This document shows positions 1 to 7,267 of a stretch of DNA of 64,000 nt, piece by piece. The stretch is from Thioalbus denitrificans (GTDB lineage: Bacteria; Pseudomonadota; Gammaproteobacteria; DSM-26407): NCBI RefSeq assembly GCF_003337735.1, contig NZ_QPJY01000010.1, positions 53,035-117,034 on the forward strand, given 5' to 3'. Made by a program: the position numbers and the translations under genes. The notes under the pieces are model-generated. The model made no database searches and was not told the origin of the DNA. It worked only from the letters and a program-made list of their open reading frames with translations. Positions within the stretch are counted from its first letter, which is position 1. The number at the start of each line of letters is the position of its first letter.

Positions 1-603
1 GGCGCGCGCTGTTTCGCCCGCTTCGTGCGCGACCACGGCCTGACCATGAAGCGGCGCATCAGCGTGGAGACCAAGGGCGGGGCAATCACCCTGCGGGTGG
101 AGCCCGACGGCCAGGTGACGGTGAACATGGGCCGGCCGCGGTTCGAGCCCACCGCCCTGCCCTTCCAGGCCGACCGCGCCCGTAAGCGCTATACGCTCGA
201 ACTGGAGGACGGCCCGGTCAGCTTCGCTGCGGTGTCCATGGGCAACCCCCACGCGGTCATCCGCGTCGACAGCGTGGACAGCGCCCCGGTGGCGCGGCTC
301 GGGCCCGCCCTGCAGGCCCACCCGGCATTCCCGAAGAGCGTCAACGTGGGATTCATGGAGGTGGTGCGCCGGGATCACATCCGCCTGCGGGTCTTCGAGC
401 GGGGCGCGGGCGAGACCCTCGCCTGCGGCACCGGCGCCTGCGCCGCGGTGGCGGCCGGCCGCCAGCTGGGCTGGCTGGCGGAACGGGTGCGGGTGGATCT
501 TCCGGGCGGGCGGCTGAGCATCCGCTGGCAGGGCGGGCGCAAGCACCCCGTCTGGATGACCGGACCCGCAACCCGGGTCTTCGAGGGACAACTGGAACTA
601 TGA
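1..603 (+). CDS. dapF: Diaminopimelate epimerase, 5'-truncated by window edge
   Basis: Cytosolic epimerase that converts LL- to meso-diaminopimelate, for lysine and peptidoglycan synthesis. The visible frame opens inside GARCFARFV, just after the first catalytic Cys of the family (in CGNGARC), so that Cys and about 75 N-terminal residues lie outside the window. The second catalytic Cys is present in ACGTGACA (nt 421-444), and the conserved SMGNPHAV segment lies near nt 225-258. The C-terminus is complete and of family type. Its stop overlaps the start of the DUF484 gene (ATGA), and xerC follows, which is the dapF-yigA-xerC order known from enterobacteria. Translational coupling is inferred from the overlaps. 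Confidence 0.96.
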   Translation, partial: GARCFARFVRDHGLTMKRRISVETKGGAITLRVEPDGQVTVNMGRPRFEPTALPFQADRARKRYTLELEDGPVSFAAVSMGNPHAVIRVDSVDSAPVARLGPALQAHPAFPKSVNVGFMEVVRRDHIRLRVFERGAGETLACGTGACAAVAAGRQLGWLAERVRVDLPGGRLSIRWQGGRKHPVWMTGPATRVFEGQLEL

Positions 604-1301
604 GCAAGAACAAACCGGCAGCCAGCGACCAGGCCGGCTGCGACGAAAAGGGGGTTGCGGCCTACCTGCGCGCCCACCCCGACTTCTTCACCTACCACAG
701 CGATCTCCTGGCCGAGATCAACGTCCCCCACGTGACCGGCAGCGCGGTCTCCCTGGTGGAGCGCCAGGTGACCATCCTGCGCGACCAGAACCGCCAGCTG
801 CGCCGGCGCATCATGGAGATGGTGGAGGCGGCGCGGGAGAACGACCGCCTGCTGGAGCGGCTGCAGCGCTTCACCCTCGGACTGATGGAACTGGAGCGAC
901 TGGAGGACCTGCCCGCCCGGGTCCTGCGCGATCTGCGCGAGGAGTTCGACGCCGACCGGGCGGTCCTGCGCCTGTTCCTGGAACCGGACGCCGGCGGGGA
1001 ATCCCCGGAGTTCACCCGGCGGGAGACGGCCGAGCCGTCGCTGGGCAACGTCCTGCGCGCCGGCAAGCCGGTCTGCGGGCGGCCCAAGCCCTCCCAGCTC
1101 CTCTACCTGTTCGGCGAACAGGCCGATCTCATCTGCTCCGCCGCCCTCATCCCCCTGGGCGAGCACGGTGAGACCGGGATCCTGGCGGTGGGCAGCTACG
1201 ACGAACAGCGCTTCCATCCCGAGATGGGCAAGCTGTTCCTCGGCCACATCGGCGCGGCGGTGGCGGCGGCGGCCGAACGGCTGGCCGAACGGAGCGGCTG
1301 A
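600..1301 (+). CDS. DUF484 family protein (YigA-like)
   Basis: A 233-residue soluble protein of the DUF484 family. The N-terminus has the family's typical region: [10 protein letters not shown], then LLAEINVPH, then a helical segment around [19 protein letters not shown] that probably forms a coiled coil (residues about 55-95). The rest (about 100-230) resembles a GAF-like fold, ending in an Ala-rich helix. It overlaps dapF upstream by 4 bp and xerC downstream by 1 bp (TGATG), so the three are almost certainly one transcription and translation unit. Biochemical function is unknown. A role linked to XerC recombination has only contextual support. Confidence 0.9.
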   Translation: MSKNKPAASDQAGCDEKGVAAYLRAHPDFFTYHSDLLAEINVPHVTGSAVSLVERQVTILRDQNRQLRRRIMEMVEAARENDRLLERLQRFTLGLMELERLEDLPARVLRDLREEFDADRAVLRLFLEPDAGGESPEFTRRETAEPSLGNVLRAGKPVCGRPKPSQLLYLFGEQADLICSAALIPLGEHGETGILAVGSYDEQRFHPEMGKLFLGHIGAAVAAAAERLAERSG

Positions 1302-2212
1302 TGCCCTCCCCCCTGGACGCGGACATCGAACGCTTCCTCGGGCACCTGCGCGACGAGCGCAACCTCTCCCCCCACACCCGCGCCGGCTACGGCCGGGACC
1401 TGCGCGCCGCCGCCGCCTTCTTCGCCGCGCGCGGCGCCGGCGCCTGGGACCGGCTCAGCGTCCACGATGTCCGCGCCCTGGTGGCCGAGCGCCACCGCGC
1501 CGGGCTCTCCGGGCGCAGCCTGCAGCGGCTGCTGGCCGCCCTGCGCGCCCTCTACAACTGGCTGGCCCGCGAGGGACGCGCGCCGCAGAACCCCGCCCTC
1601 GGCGTACGCGCCCCCAAGGTCCGGCGCAAGCTGCCCGAGACCCTCGACGTGGACCAGGCCGCCCGCCTGCTCGACTTCGACGGCAAGGATCCCCTCGTGG
1701 TGCGGGACCGGGCGCTGCTGGAGCTGCTCTACTCCTCCGGTCTGCGCCTGGCCGAGGTGACGGGACTCGATCTCCAGGATCTGGACCTGCGCGACGGCAC
1801 CGTCAGGGTGATCGGCAAGGGGCGCAAGACCCGCGTGGTGCCGGTGGGGCGCCTGGCCCGGGAGGCCCTCGGCGCCTGGCTCCAGCTCCGTGCCGGGCTC
1901 GCCGCGGCGGAGGAGACCGCCGTGTTCACCGGCCGCGGCGGCCGCCGCCTCGGCCCGCGGGCGGTGCAGCAGCGGGTGCGCCGCCGGGCCCTGCAGCAGG
2001 GGCTGGAGGTCCCCCTGCACCCGCACATGCTGCGCCACTCCTTCGCCAGCCACCTCCTGGAGTCCAGCGGCGATCTCCGCGCCGTGCAGGAGCTGCTCGG
2101 CCACGCCGACATCGGCACCACCCAGATCTACACCCACCTCGACTTCCAGCACCTCGCCCGGGTCTACGACCAGGCCCACCCCCGCGCCCGGCGCAAGAAA
2201 AGCCGCGATTGA
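1301..2212 (+). CDS. xerC: Tyrosine recombinase XerC
   Basis: Site-specific recombinase (303 aa) that, with XerD and FtsK, resolves chromosome dimers at dif. The N-terminal SAM-like core-binding domain (about 1-95) contains [13 protein letters not shown]. The catalytic domain shows the full set: Arg in [10 protein letters not shown] (about residue 148), Lys in GKGRKTR (about 172), HxxR in [10 protein letters not shown] (about 241-244), His in [10 protein letters not shown] (about 267) and the nucleophile Tyr in IYTHL (about 276). Length is typical of the family. The start ATG overlaps the upstream stop. The association with dapF and DUF484 separates XerC from XerD and from phage integrases. 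Confidence 0.96.
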   Translation: MPSPLDADIERFLGHLRDERNLSPHTRAGYGRDLRAAAAFFAARGAGAWDRLSVHDVRALVAERHRAGLSGRSLQRLLAALRALYNWLAREGRAPQNPALGVRAPKVRRKLPETLDVDQAARLLDFDGKDPLVVRDRALLELLYSSGLRLAEVTGLDLQDLDLRDGTVRVIGKGRKTRVVPVGRLAREALGAWLQLRAGLAAAEETAVFTGRGGRRLGPRAVQQRVRRRALQQGLEVPLHPHMLRHSFASHLLESSGDLRAVQELLGHADIGTTQIYTHLDFQHLARVYDQAHPRARRKKSRD

Positions 2213-2222
2213 AAACCCGAAC

Positions 2223-2387
2223 TATCCACAGATTACACAGATGACGCAGATTACCGCACCGAGCCGGCATGGGGTCTTCGCGACAACCCCGTCGCCATGC
2301 AGGATGAAGGGCTGACGCAGCTGCACTCCGTCCGCGAACCGCACAGTCCATGGACGTCATCCGTGTAATCTGCGCAATCTACGGATA
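2223..2387. repeat. Imperfect inverted repeat between xerC and tesA (CAGATTACAC family)
   Basis: Between the convergent xerC and tesA genes, a left arm at 2223-2253 (TATCCACAGATTACACAG...) matches, as reverse complement, a right arm at 2353-2387 (TATCCGTAGATTGCGCAG...). The arms are about 30 bp, imperfect, and enclose about 100 bp with no gene. Related AT-richer arms occur at 38.5, 49.1 and 51.6 kb, so this is one member of a dispersed intergenic family. No coding function and no clear U-tract terminator are visible. Confidence 0.6.
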
Positions 2388-2400
2388 AACAGAAGATCCC

Positions 2401-3027
2401 TCACAGCAGCGGGGCGAGGGCGGGCCAGACGTTCTCCAGCAGGCGGGGCTGGGCCTCGGCGGTGGGGTGGATGCCGTCCTCCTGCATCAGCCCGTCGTCG
2501 CCGCCGACGCCGTCGAGGAAGCGGGGCACCAGGGGCACGCCGCGGGTCCGGGCCACCTCCCGGAACACGGCGGCGAAGGCGTCGATGTAGAGCGGGCCGT
2601 AGTTGGGCGGCAGGCGCACGCCCACCAGCAGGACCCGGGCTTCCCGCTCCAGGGCCAGGTCCACCATCGCCTCCAGGTTGGCGCGCATCTCCTCCAGGGA
2701 GATGCCGCGCAGCCCGTCGTTGCCGCCCAGCTCGATCACCACCAGGGCCGGCCGCCAGCGCTCCAGCAGCTCCGGCAGCCGGGCCCGGCCGCCGCGGGTG
2801 GTGTCGCCGCTGATGCTGGCGTTCACCACCCGCCACGGGCGGCCGTCGCCGTTGAGCCGCTGCTCCAGCCGCGCCACCCAGCCCCGGGCGGGATCGATGC
2901 CATAGCCGGCGCTGAGGCTGTCACCCAGCACCAGCAGCACCGGCGCGGCGGGGGCGGCCACGGCCGGCAGCCCCCAGACGCCCAGGATGAGCAGCAGGAT
3001 GGCCGGGCCGTGGCGCAGTCGGGGCAT
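2401..3027 (-). CDS. tesA: Arylesterase / thioesterase I, GDSL family
   Basis: Periplasmic SGNH/GDSL hydrolase (208 aa; thioesterase I, protease I, lysophospholipase L1 family). A signal peptide of about 24 residues (LLLILGVWGLPAVAA) precedes block I VLGDSLSAGYG with the nucleophile Ser. Block III is GGNDGLRG and block V is DGIHPTAEAQ with the catalytic Asp-His pair. The gene is divergent from a two-component system. In many proteobacteria tesA is divergent from ybbA-ybbP, which here lies about 3.5 kb away, so the two-component and channel genes appear to have been inserted between these usual neighbours. Confidence 0.93.
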   Translation of the reverse strand: MPRLRHGPAILLLILGVWGLPAVAAPAAPVLLVLGDSLSAGYGIDPARGWVARLEQRLNGDGRPWRVVNASISGDTTRGGRARLPELLERWRPALVVIELGGNDGLRGISLEEMRANLEAMVDLALEREARVLLVGVRLPPNYGPLYIDAFAAVFREVARTRGVPLVPRFLDGVGGDDGLMQEDGIHPTAEAQPRLLENVWPALAPLL

Positions 3028-3070
3028 GGGCGGGATACTCGGGCTGTCGGGGGTCGGGATGACCGCCAGG

Positions 3071-3087
3071 ATTAAGACGGACTTAAG
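3071..3087 (+). promoter_or_regulatory. Candidate PmrA/QseB-type direct-repeat box
   Basis: ATTAAG-acgga-CTTAAG: two TTAAG-bearing hexamers with 5-bp spacing, the arrangement of PmrA/BasR/QseB sites (YTTAAK-N5-YTTAAK). It lies in the 193-bp divergent gap, 44 bp upstream of tesA and 134 bp upstream of the response-regulator gene. The first hexamer starts with A rather than C or T. Autoregulation, and possible control of tesA, are inferred. Confidence 0.55.
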
Positions 3088-3143
3088 CTAGTCCCGTTAG
3101 GGTGCTCGCCAATGTCGATGATTGTGAGGCTACACTATGGAAC

Positions 3144-3168
3144 ACGGACAGTGTAAGACGCTGTCCGT
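3144..3168 (+). promoter_or_regulatory. Perfect 8-bp-arm inverted repeat upstream of the response-regulator gene
   Basis: ACGGACAG (3144-3151), a 9-bp spacer, then CTGTCCGT (3161-3168). A TACACT hexamer, a plausible -10, lies just upstream at 3131-3136. The repeat would therefore fall in the 5' leader and could be a hairpin or an operator. No U-tract follows. Confidence 0.4.
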
Positions 3169-3220
3169 TCCCCTGCCGGCCACGGAACCGGTCCGGGGGG
3201 AGCGTGCGGGAGAGGAGTCG

Positions 3221-3886
3221 ATGCGGCTGCTGCTGGTGGAGGACGATTCGCTGCTGGGCGACGGCATTCGCGCCGGCCTCGAACAGGGCGGGAACACGGT
3301 GGACTGGGTCCGTGACGGCGTGGCCGCCGACCTGGCCCTGCGCGACGGCGCCTATGACGCCGCCATCCTGGACCTGAACCTGCCGCGACGCGACGGACTG
3401 CGGGTGCTGCGCGACCTGCGCGAGCGCGGCGACGAGGTTCCCGTGCTGATCCTCACCGCCCGCGACACCGTCTCCGACCGCGTGACCGGGCTCGACACGG
3501 GCGCCGACGACTACCTGGTCAAGCCCTTCGATCTGGACGAGCTATCCGCCCGCCTGCGGGCCCTGGTGCGCCGGCGCGCCGGCCGCGCCACCCCCCTGCT
3601 GACCCACGGCAGCCTGGTGCTGGATCCCGCCGCGCGGACCGTCACCGCGGCGGGCCAGGCGGTGGATCTGGCCCCGAAGGAGTTCGCCATCCTGCTCACC
3701 CTGCTGGAGAACGCCGGGCGGGTCGTCTCCCGCGGCCGGCTCGAGGAGAGCCTCTACGGCTGGGACGAGGGGGTGGAGAGCAACGCCATCGAGGTCCACA
3801 TCCACCACCTGCGGCGCAAGCTCGGCCGGGATCTCATCCGCACCGTCCGCGGGGTGGGCTACCTCGTGGATCGTCGCGACGGCTGA
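3221..3886 (+). CDS. OmpR-family response regulator, PmrA/QseB type
   Basis: Response regulator of 221 aa: a receiver domain (1-115) with phospho-acceptor Asp51 in AAILDLNLPRRDG, the Thr in ILTARD and the Lys in YLVKPFD. A winged-helix DNA-binding domain (about 125-219) follows, with LAPKEFAILLTLLENAG and the wing segment IRTVRGVGYLV. ATG 3221 was chosen over an upstream frame extension because the domain begins at MRLLLVEDD and AGAGGAG sits at 3211-3217. The kinase gene begins 6 bp after its stop. A PmrA-like box lies upstream. Among OmpR regulators the length and sequence fit the QseB/PmrA/BasR branch; the signal sensed is unknown. Confidence 0.93.
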   Translation: MRLLLVEDDSLLGDGIRAGLEQGGNTVDWVRDGVAADLALRDGAYDAAILDLNLPRRDGLRVLRDLRERGDEVPVLILTARDTVSDRVTGLDTGADDYLVKPFDLDELSARLRALVRRRAGRATPLLTHGSLVLDPAARTVTAAGQAVDLAPKEFAILLTLLENAGRVVSRGRLEESLYGWDEGVESNAIEVHIHHLRRKLGRDLIRTVRGVGYLVDRRDG

Positions 3887-3892
3887 TCCGGC

Positions 3893-5263
3893 ATGCCCTT
3901 CATTCCCTCCATCCGCCGCCGGCTGCTGCTGGTGCTGATGCCGGTGCTGCTGCTCGGCTGGACCGGGATGGCGGCCTGGACCTGGTACGACACCGCCCAC
4001 GAGATCGAGGAGGTCTACGACGCCACCCTGGCGCAGACGGCGCGGCTGCTCCTGGCCCAGGTCCGCTACCTCCTGCACGAGAAGTCCGAGCAGGAAGCCG
4101 ACCGCCACGACATGGAGATCTCGGCGGAGGGACCCGGGCACAAGTACGAATCGAAGATCGCCTTCAGCGTCCGCACCACCGCCGGCGCCCGGCTGCTCCA
4201 TACCCCCGGCGCACCGGACTTCGCCACCGCGGCAGCGGACGGCTACCGGGACGAGGTGCTCGACGACGCGCCCTGGCGGGTCTTCAGCCTGCAGGATCGC
4301 GAACGCGGCATCCTGGTGCAGACGGGGCAGAAGTACGAGGTGCGCCACGAGCTCGTACTCTACATCACCCTCAACACCCTGGGTCCCATGCTGCTGGCCC
4401 TGCCGCTGCTGGCCCTGCTCACCTGGTTCAGCGTCGGCCGCAGCCTGCGGCCGCTGAACCAGCTGGCGGCGGCCGTGGCACGGCGCCGGCCCGACGCCCT
4501 GGAGCCGGTGGCCGAGAGCCGGGTGCCCAGCGAGGCGCGCCCCCTGGTCGCCGCCATCAACCAGCTGATCAAACGGATGGCCCAGGCCTTCGACCGCGAA
4601 CGGCGCTTCACCGCCGATGCCGCCCACGAGCTGCGCACTCCGCTGGCCGCCCTCAAGACCCAGGCCCAGGTGGCGCTGCGGGCCGGGGACGACACGGTGC
4701 GGGCCAACGCCCTGCGCCAGATCAACCACGGCGTGGACCGTTCGACCCGGCTGCTGGAGCAGCTCCTGACCCTGGCGCGGATGGATGCGCACCACGCGAC
4801 GACCGGGGCGGAGTCGGTGGATCTCGGCAGGCTGGTCGCGGAGTGCGTGGCCGAGGCGGCGCCGGAGGCGCTCGCCCGCGACGTGGAGGTGGGGCTCGAC
4901 GCGCCCGCCGGGGACTACGTGATCCATGGCAGCGCGGGCGCCCTCGGCGTGCTGCTGCGCAACCTGCTGGACAACGCCCTCCGCTACACGCCGGCGGGGG
5001 GCGAGGTCAGCGTCGGCCTCCAGGAGCAGGCCCGGGGCGTCACGCTCTGCGTCACCGACACCGGGCCGGGTATTCCCCCGGAGGAGCGCGAGGCGGTGTT
5101 CGAACGCTTCCGCCGCGGCGCCGATGCCGCGGCGCCGGGCAGCGGCCTGGGGCTGTCCATCGTCAAGCGCATCGCCGAGCTGCACGGCAGCCGGGTCCGC
5201 CTGGAGGCGGGCCCCGGCGGCGCGGGGCTGCGGGTCTGCGTGACCCTGCCCCGCGACCGCTGA
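3893..5263 (+). CDS. Sensor histidine kinase, QseC/PmrB type
   Basis: Inner-membrane sensor kinase, 456 aa. The first membrane segment lies at about residues 10-32, a periplasmic sensor region at about 33-160, and the second membrane segment at about 160-182 (LGPMLLALPLLALLTWF). A HAMP-like linker, the phospho-acceptor H245 in DAAHELRTPLAALK, the N box NLLDNALRYTP, the G1 box DTGPGIPPEE and the G2 box GSGLGLSIVKRI follow. It is co-transcribed with the regulator just upstream. The periplasmic part holds acidic stretches (for example EIEEVYD and HEKSEQEADRHDMEI) that could bind cations as in PmrB/PhoQ sensors, but this is only suggestive. Convergent with the MscS gene, 5 bp gap. Confidence 0.93.
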   Translation: MPFIPSIRRRLLLVLMPVLLLGWTGMAAWTWYDTAHEIEEVYDATLAQTARLLLAQVRYLLHEKSEQEADRHDMEISAEGPGHKYESKIAFSVRTTAGARLLHTPGAPDFATAAADGYRDEVLDDAPWRVFSLQDRERGILVQTGQKYEVRHELVLYITLNTLGPMLLALPLLALLTWFSVGRSLRPLNQLAAAVARRRPDALEPVAESRVPSEARPLVAAINQLIKRMAQAFDRERRFTADAAHELRTPLAALKTQAQVALRAGDDTVRANALRQINHGVDRSTRLLEQLLTLARMDAHHATTGAESVDLGRLVAECVAEAAPEALARDVEVGLDAPAGDYVIHGSAGALGVLLRNLLDNALRYTPAGGEVSVGLQEQARGVTLCVTDTGPGIPPEEREAVFERFRRGADAAAPGSGLGLSIVKRIAELHGSRVRLEAGPGGAGLRVCVTLPRDR

Positions 5264-5268
5264 GCGCC

Positions 5269-6090
5269 TCAGGCGGCCTGCTGCCCCTTGAGGTGCACAT
5301 CCCGCTGCGGATAGGGGATGGAGATGCCGGCGGCATCGAAGCGGCGCTTCACCGTCTCGTTGAGATCGAAGTAGACGCTCCAGTAGTCGGCCGTCGCCAC
5401 CCAGGGGCGCACGGCGAAGTTGACGCTGCTGTCCGCCAGCGCCAGCACCCCGATGGTGGGCGCGGGATCCTTCAGCACCCGTTCATCGGCGGCGAGAATC
5501 TCCTGCAGGAGCGACTTCACCTGCTGCAGGTCGTCCCCGTAGCCCACGCCGAACACCAGGTCGATGCGGCGGGTCTCCTTGGCCGAGTAGTTGGTGATGC
5601 TGTCGCCCATGATCTTGTTGTTGGGGACGTAGACGGTCTTGTTGTCGCCCGTGCGCAGCTTGGTGGTGACGATCTGGATCTCCTCCACCACGCCGGCCAC
5701 CCCCCCGGCCTCGATGAAGTCACCCACCCTGAAGGGGCGGAACATGATCATCAGCGCGCCGGCGGCGAAGTTGGCCAGCGAGCCCTGGAAAGCGAGGCCG
5801 ACGGCCAGGCCGGCGGCGCCGATGACCGCGATGAAGGAGGTGGTCTGCATGCCCAGCTGGCCGAGGGCGGAAATGACCACGAACACCAGCAGCGCCACGT
5901 AGGCCACGTTGACGATGAAGCTGGTGAGGGTCGCGTCCACTTTCGCCCGGACCAGGCCCCTGCGCAGCAGGTTCGCGAGCATCCTGGCCACCCAGCGGCC
6001 GAGGATCAGTACCACCAGTGCGCCGAGCACCTTCAGCCCGTAGAGCGCCAGGAGCTCCTGGCCGCTGGCGAGAATGTTCTGGAAGTCCAT
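5269..6090 (-). CDS. Small-conductance mechanosensitive channel (MscS family)
   Basis: Inner-membrane channel of 273 aa, close to the E. coli MscS length, that releases solutes on hypo-osmotic shock. Three transmembrane helices fill about residues 15-125. The pore-lining TM3 is Gly/Ala-rich (AVIGAAGLAVGLAFQGSLAN) and continues into the FRPFRVGDFIE beta-domain motif. The cytoplasmic cage covers about 130-270. Start 6090 (MDFQNIL) is preceded by GGACGGAGAG at good spacing; the frame extends further upstream but without such a site. It sits between the two-component pair and the 6.2 kb inverted repeat, and no operon partner is evident. Confidence 0.93.
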   Translation of the reverse strand: MDFQNILASGQELLALYGLKVLGALVVLILGRWVARMLANLLRRGLVRAKVDATLTSFIVNVAYVALLVFVVISALGQLGMQTTSFIAVIGAAGLAVGLAFQGSLANFAAGALMIMFRPFRVGDFIEAGGVAGVVEEIQIVTTKLRTGDNKTVYVPNNKIMGDSITNYSAKETRRIDLVFGVGYGDDLQQVKSLLQEILAADERVLKDPAPTIGVLALADSSVNFAVRPWVATADYWSVYFDLNETVKRRFDAAGISIPYPQRDVHLKGQQAA

Positions 6091-6231
6091 GTTGTCTCTC
6101 TCCGTCCGGAAACCGCGTGGGAACCAATCAACCCGGCACTTGCCCAACAGGCAGGAGCCCCGCCCCGGAAATCATGTTCAGCGGCGCTTCCCCGGGGCTC
6201 TGCATGTACCTTCCGGGTCAAGGCACTACAC

Positions 6232-6425
6232 TAGTGTACTGCGCCGCTCTTGGAGGTACTTTCAGAGCCCCCCGAAAGTGCCAGGACAAGGCGCAGTGCG
6301 CAGGCAATGGTTGTTCCCTTGCCAAGCGCTGCAACGCCGTCATGGCGCTTTCGGGGGGCTCCCTGCGGGCGCGCCGCTGGCCGGCGACTCGCTGAATGTG
6401 CCTCCAAGAGTGGTGCAGTACACTA
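6232..6425. repeat. 194-bp inverted-repeat element, MITE-like or structured RNA
   Basis: Located in the 431-bp gap between the MscS gene and ybbA. The outer arms, 28 bp each (6232-6259 and 6398-6425), begin TAGTGTACTGC and continue to CTCTTGGAGG. They match as reverse complements with 3 mismatches. A second nested pair is AGCCCCCCGAAAGTGCCA (from about 6266) with its complement at about 6343-6362. A third is formed by GGCAATGG / CCCTTGCC around 6303-6322. The right half carries about 33 extra bases (about 6364-6396). The whole element could fold into one long hairpin. No transposase and no unambiguous target duplication are visible. The rest of the gap (6091-6231, 6426-6521) shows nothing I recognise. 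Confidence 0.65.
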
Positions 6426-6521
6426 ACCCGAATGACCGGCGACCGCGGCCATCACTTTGTAAACTTTTGCGGCCCGCCGGCCCGGCGCCCGCAACCGCCC
6501 GCAGACAGGAAATCCACCACC

Positions 6522-7235
6522 ATGACGTCGAACCGGGGTTCCACTCCCATGGTCCATGCCGAGGCGCTCGGCAAGCAGGTCACCACCACCGCCGGTGAAC
6601 TGACCATCCTGGAGGACGTGCGCCTCAGCGTCGCGGCCGGCGAGTCGGTCGCGGTGGTGGGCGCCTCCGGTTCCGGCAAGTCCACCCTGCTGGGGCTGCT
6701 GGCGGGGCTGGACACCCCCAGCCACGGCCGGGTCCTCCTCGACGGGGTGGAGCTGGGCGCCCTGGACGAGGACGGCCGCGCGGCCGTGCGCGCCGGCCGC
6801 GTGGGCTTCGTGTTCCAGGCCTTCCAGCTGCTGCCGAGCCTCACCGCCCTGGAGAACGTGATGCTGCCCCTGGAGCTGGAGGGGCAGGCCAGCGCCCGCG
6901 GGCGGGCCCGCGAGCTGCTGGAGCTGGCCGGGCTCGGCAGCCGGCTCGACCACTATCCCAGCCAGCTCTCCGGCGGCGAGCAGCAGCGGGTGGCCATCGC
7001 GCGGGCCTTCGCCAACGAGCCCCGGGTGCTGTTCGCGGACGAACCCACCGGCAACCTGGACCGCGGCACCGGCGCCCGGGTGATGGAGCTGCTGTTCAAC
7101 CTCAACCGCGATCACCACACCACCCTGGTGCTGGTAACCCACGACGAGGCCCTGGCCGGACGCTGCGACCGCCGCCTGCTGCTCGACGCCGGGCGCATCG
7201 TCGGCGAGCAAGCCGGCGCCCTGCGGGCGGGATAA
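6522..7235 (+). CDS. ybbA: ABC transporter ATP-binding protein YbbA-like
   Basis: ATPase (237 aa) of the LolD/MacB-like group that pairs with FtsX-type permeases. Walker A is GASGSGKST, the Q-loop [10 protein letters not shown], the signature [14 protein letters not shown], Walker [13 protein letters not shown] and the switch His is in LVTHDEA. ATG 6522 (MTSNRG) is taken as the start, with GACAGGA upstream; ATG 6549 (MVHAEAL) is an alternative. The permease gene follows 32 bp downstream. In other proteobacteria YbbA-YbbP is divergent from tesA. Substrate is not established; lipoprotein or lipid-related export is usually suspected for this architecture. Confidence 0.92.
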   Translation: MTSNRGSTPMVHAEALGKQVTTTAGELTILEDVRLSVAAGESVAVVGASGSGKSTLLGLLAGLDTPSHGRVLLDGVELGALDEDGRAAVRAGRVGFVFQAFQLLPSLTALENVMLPLELEGQASARGRARELLELAGLGSRLDHYPSQLSGGEQQRVAIARAFANEPRVLFADEPTGNLDRGTGARVMELLFNLNRDHHTTLVLVTHDEALAGRCDRRLLLDAGRIVGEQAGALRAG

Positions 7236-7267
7236 GGGACAAAATCCCCCCCACCCGGCAGGCGACC

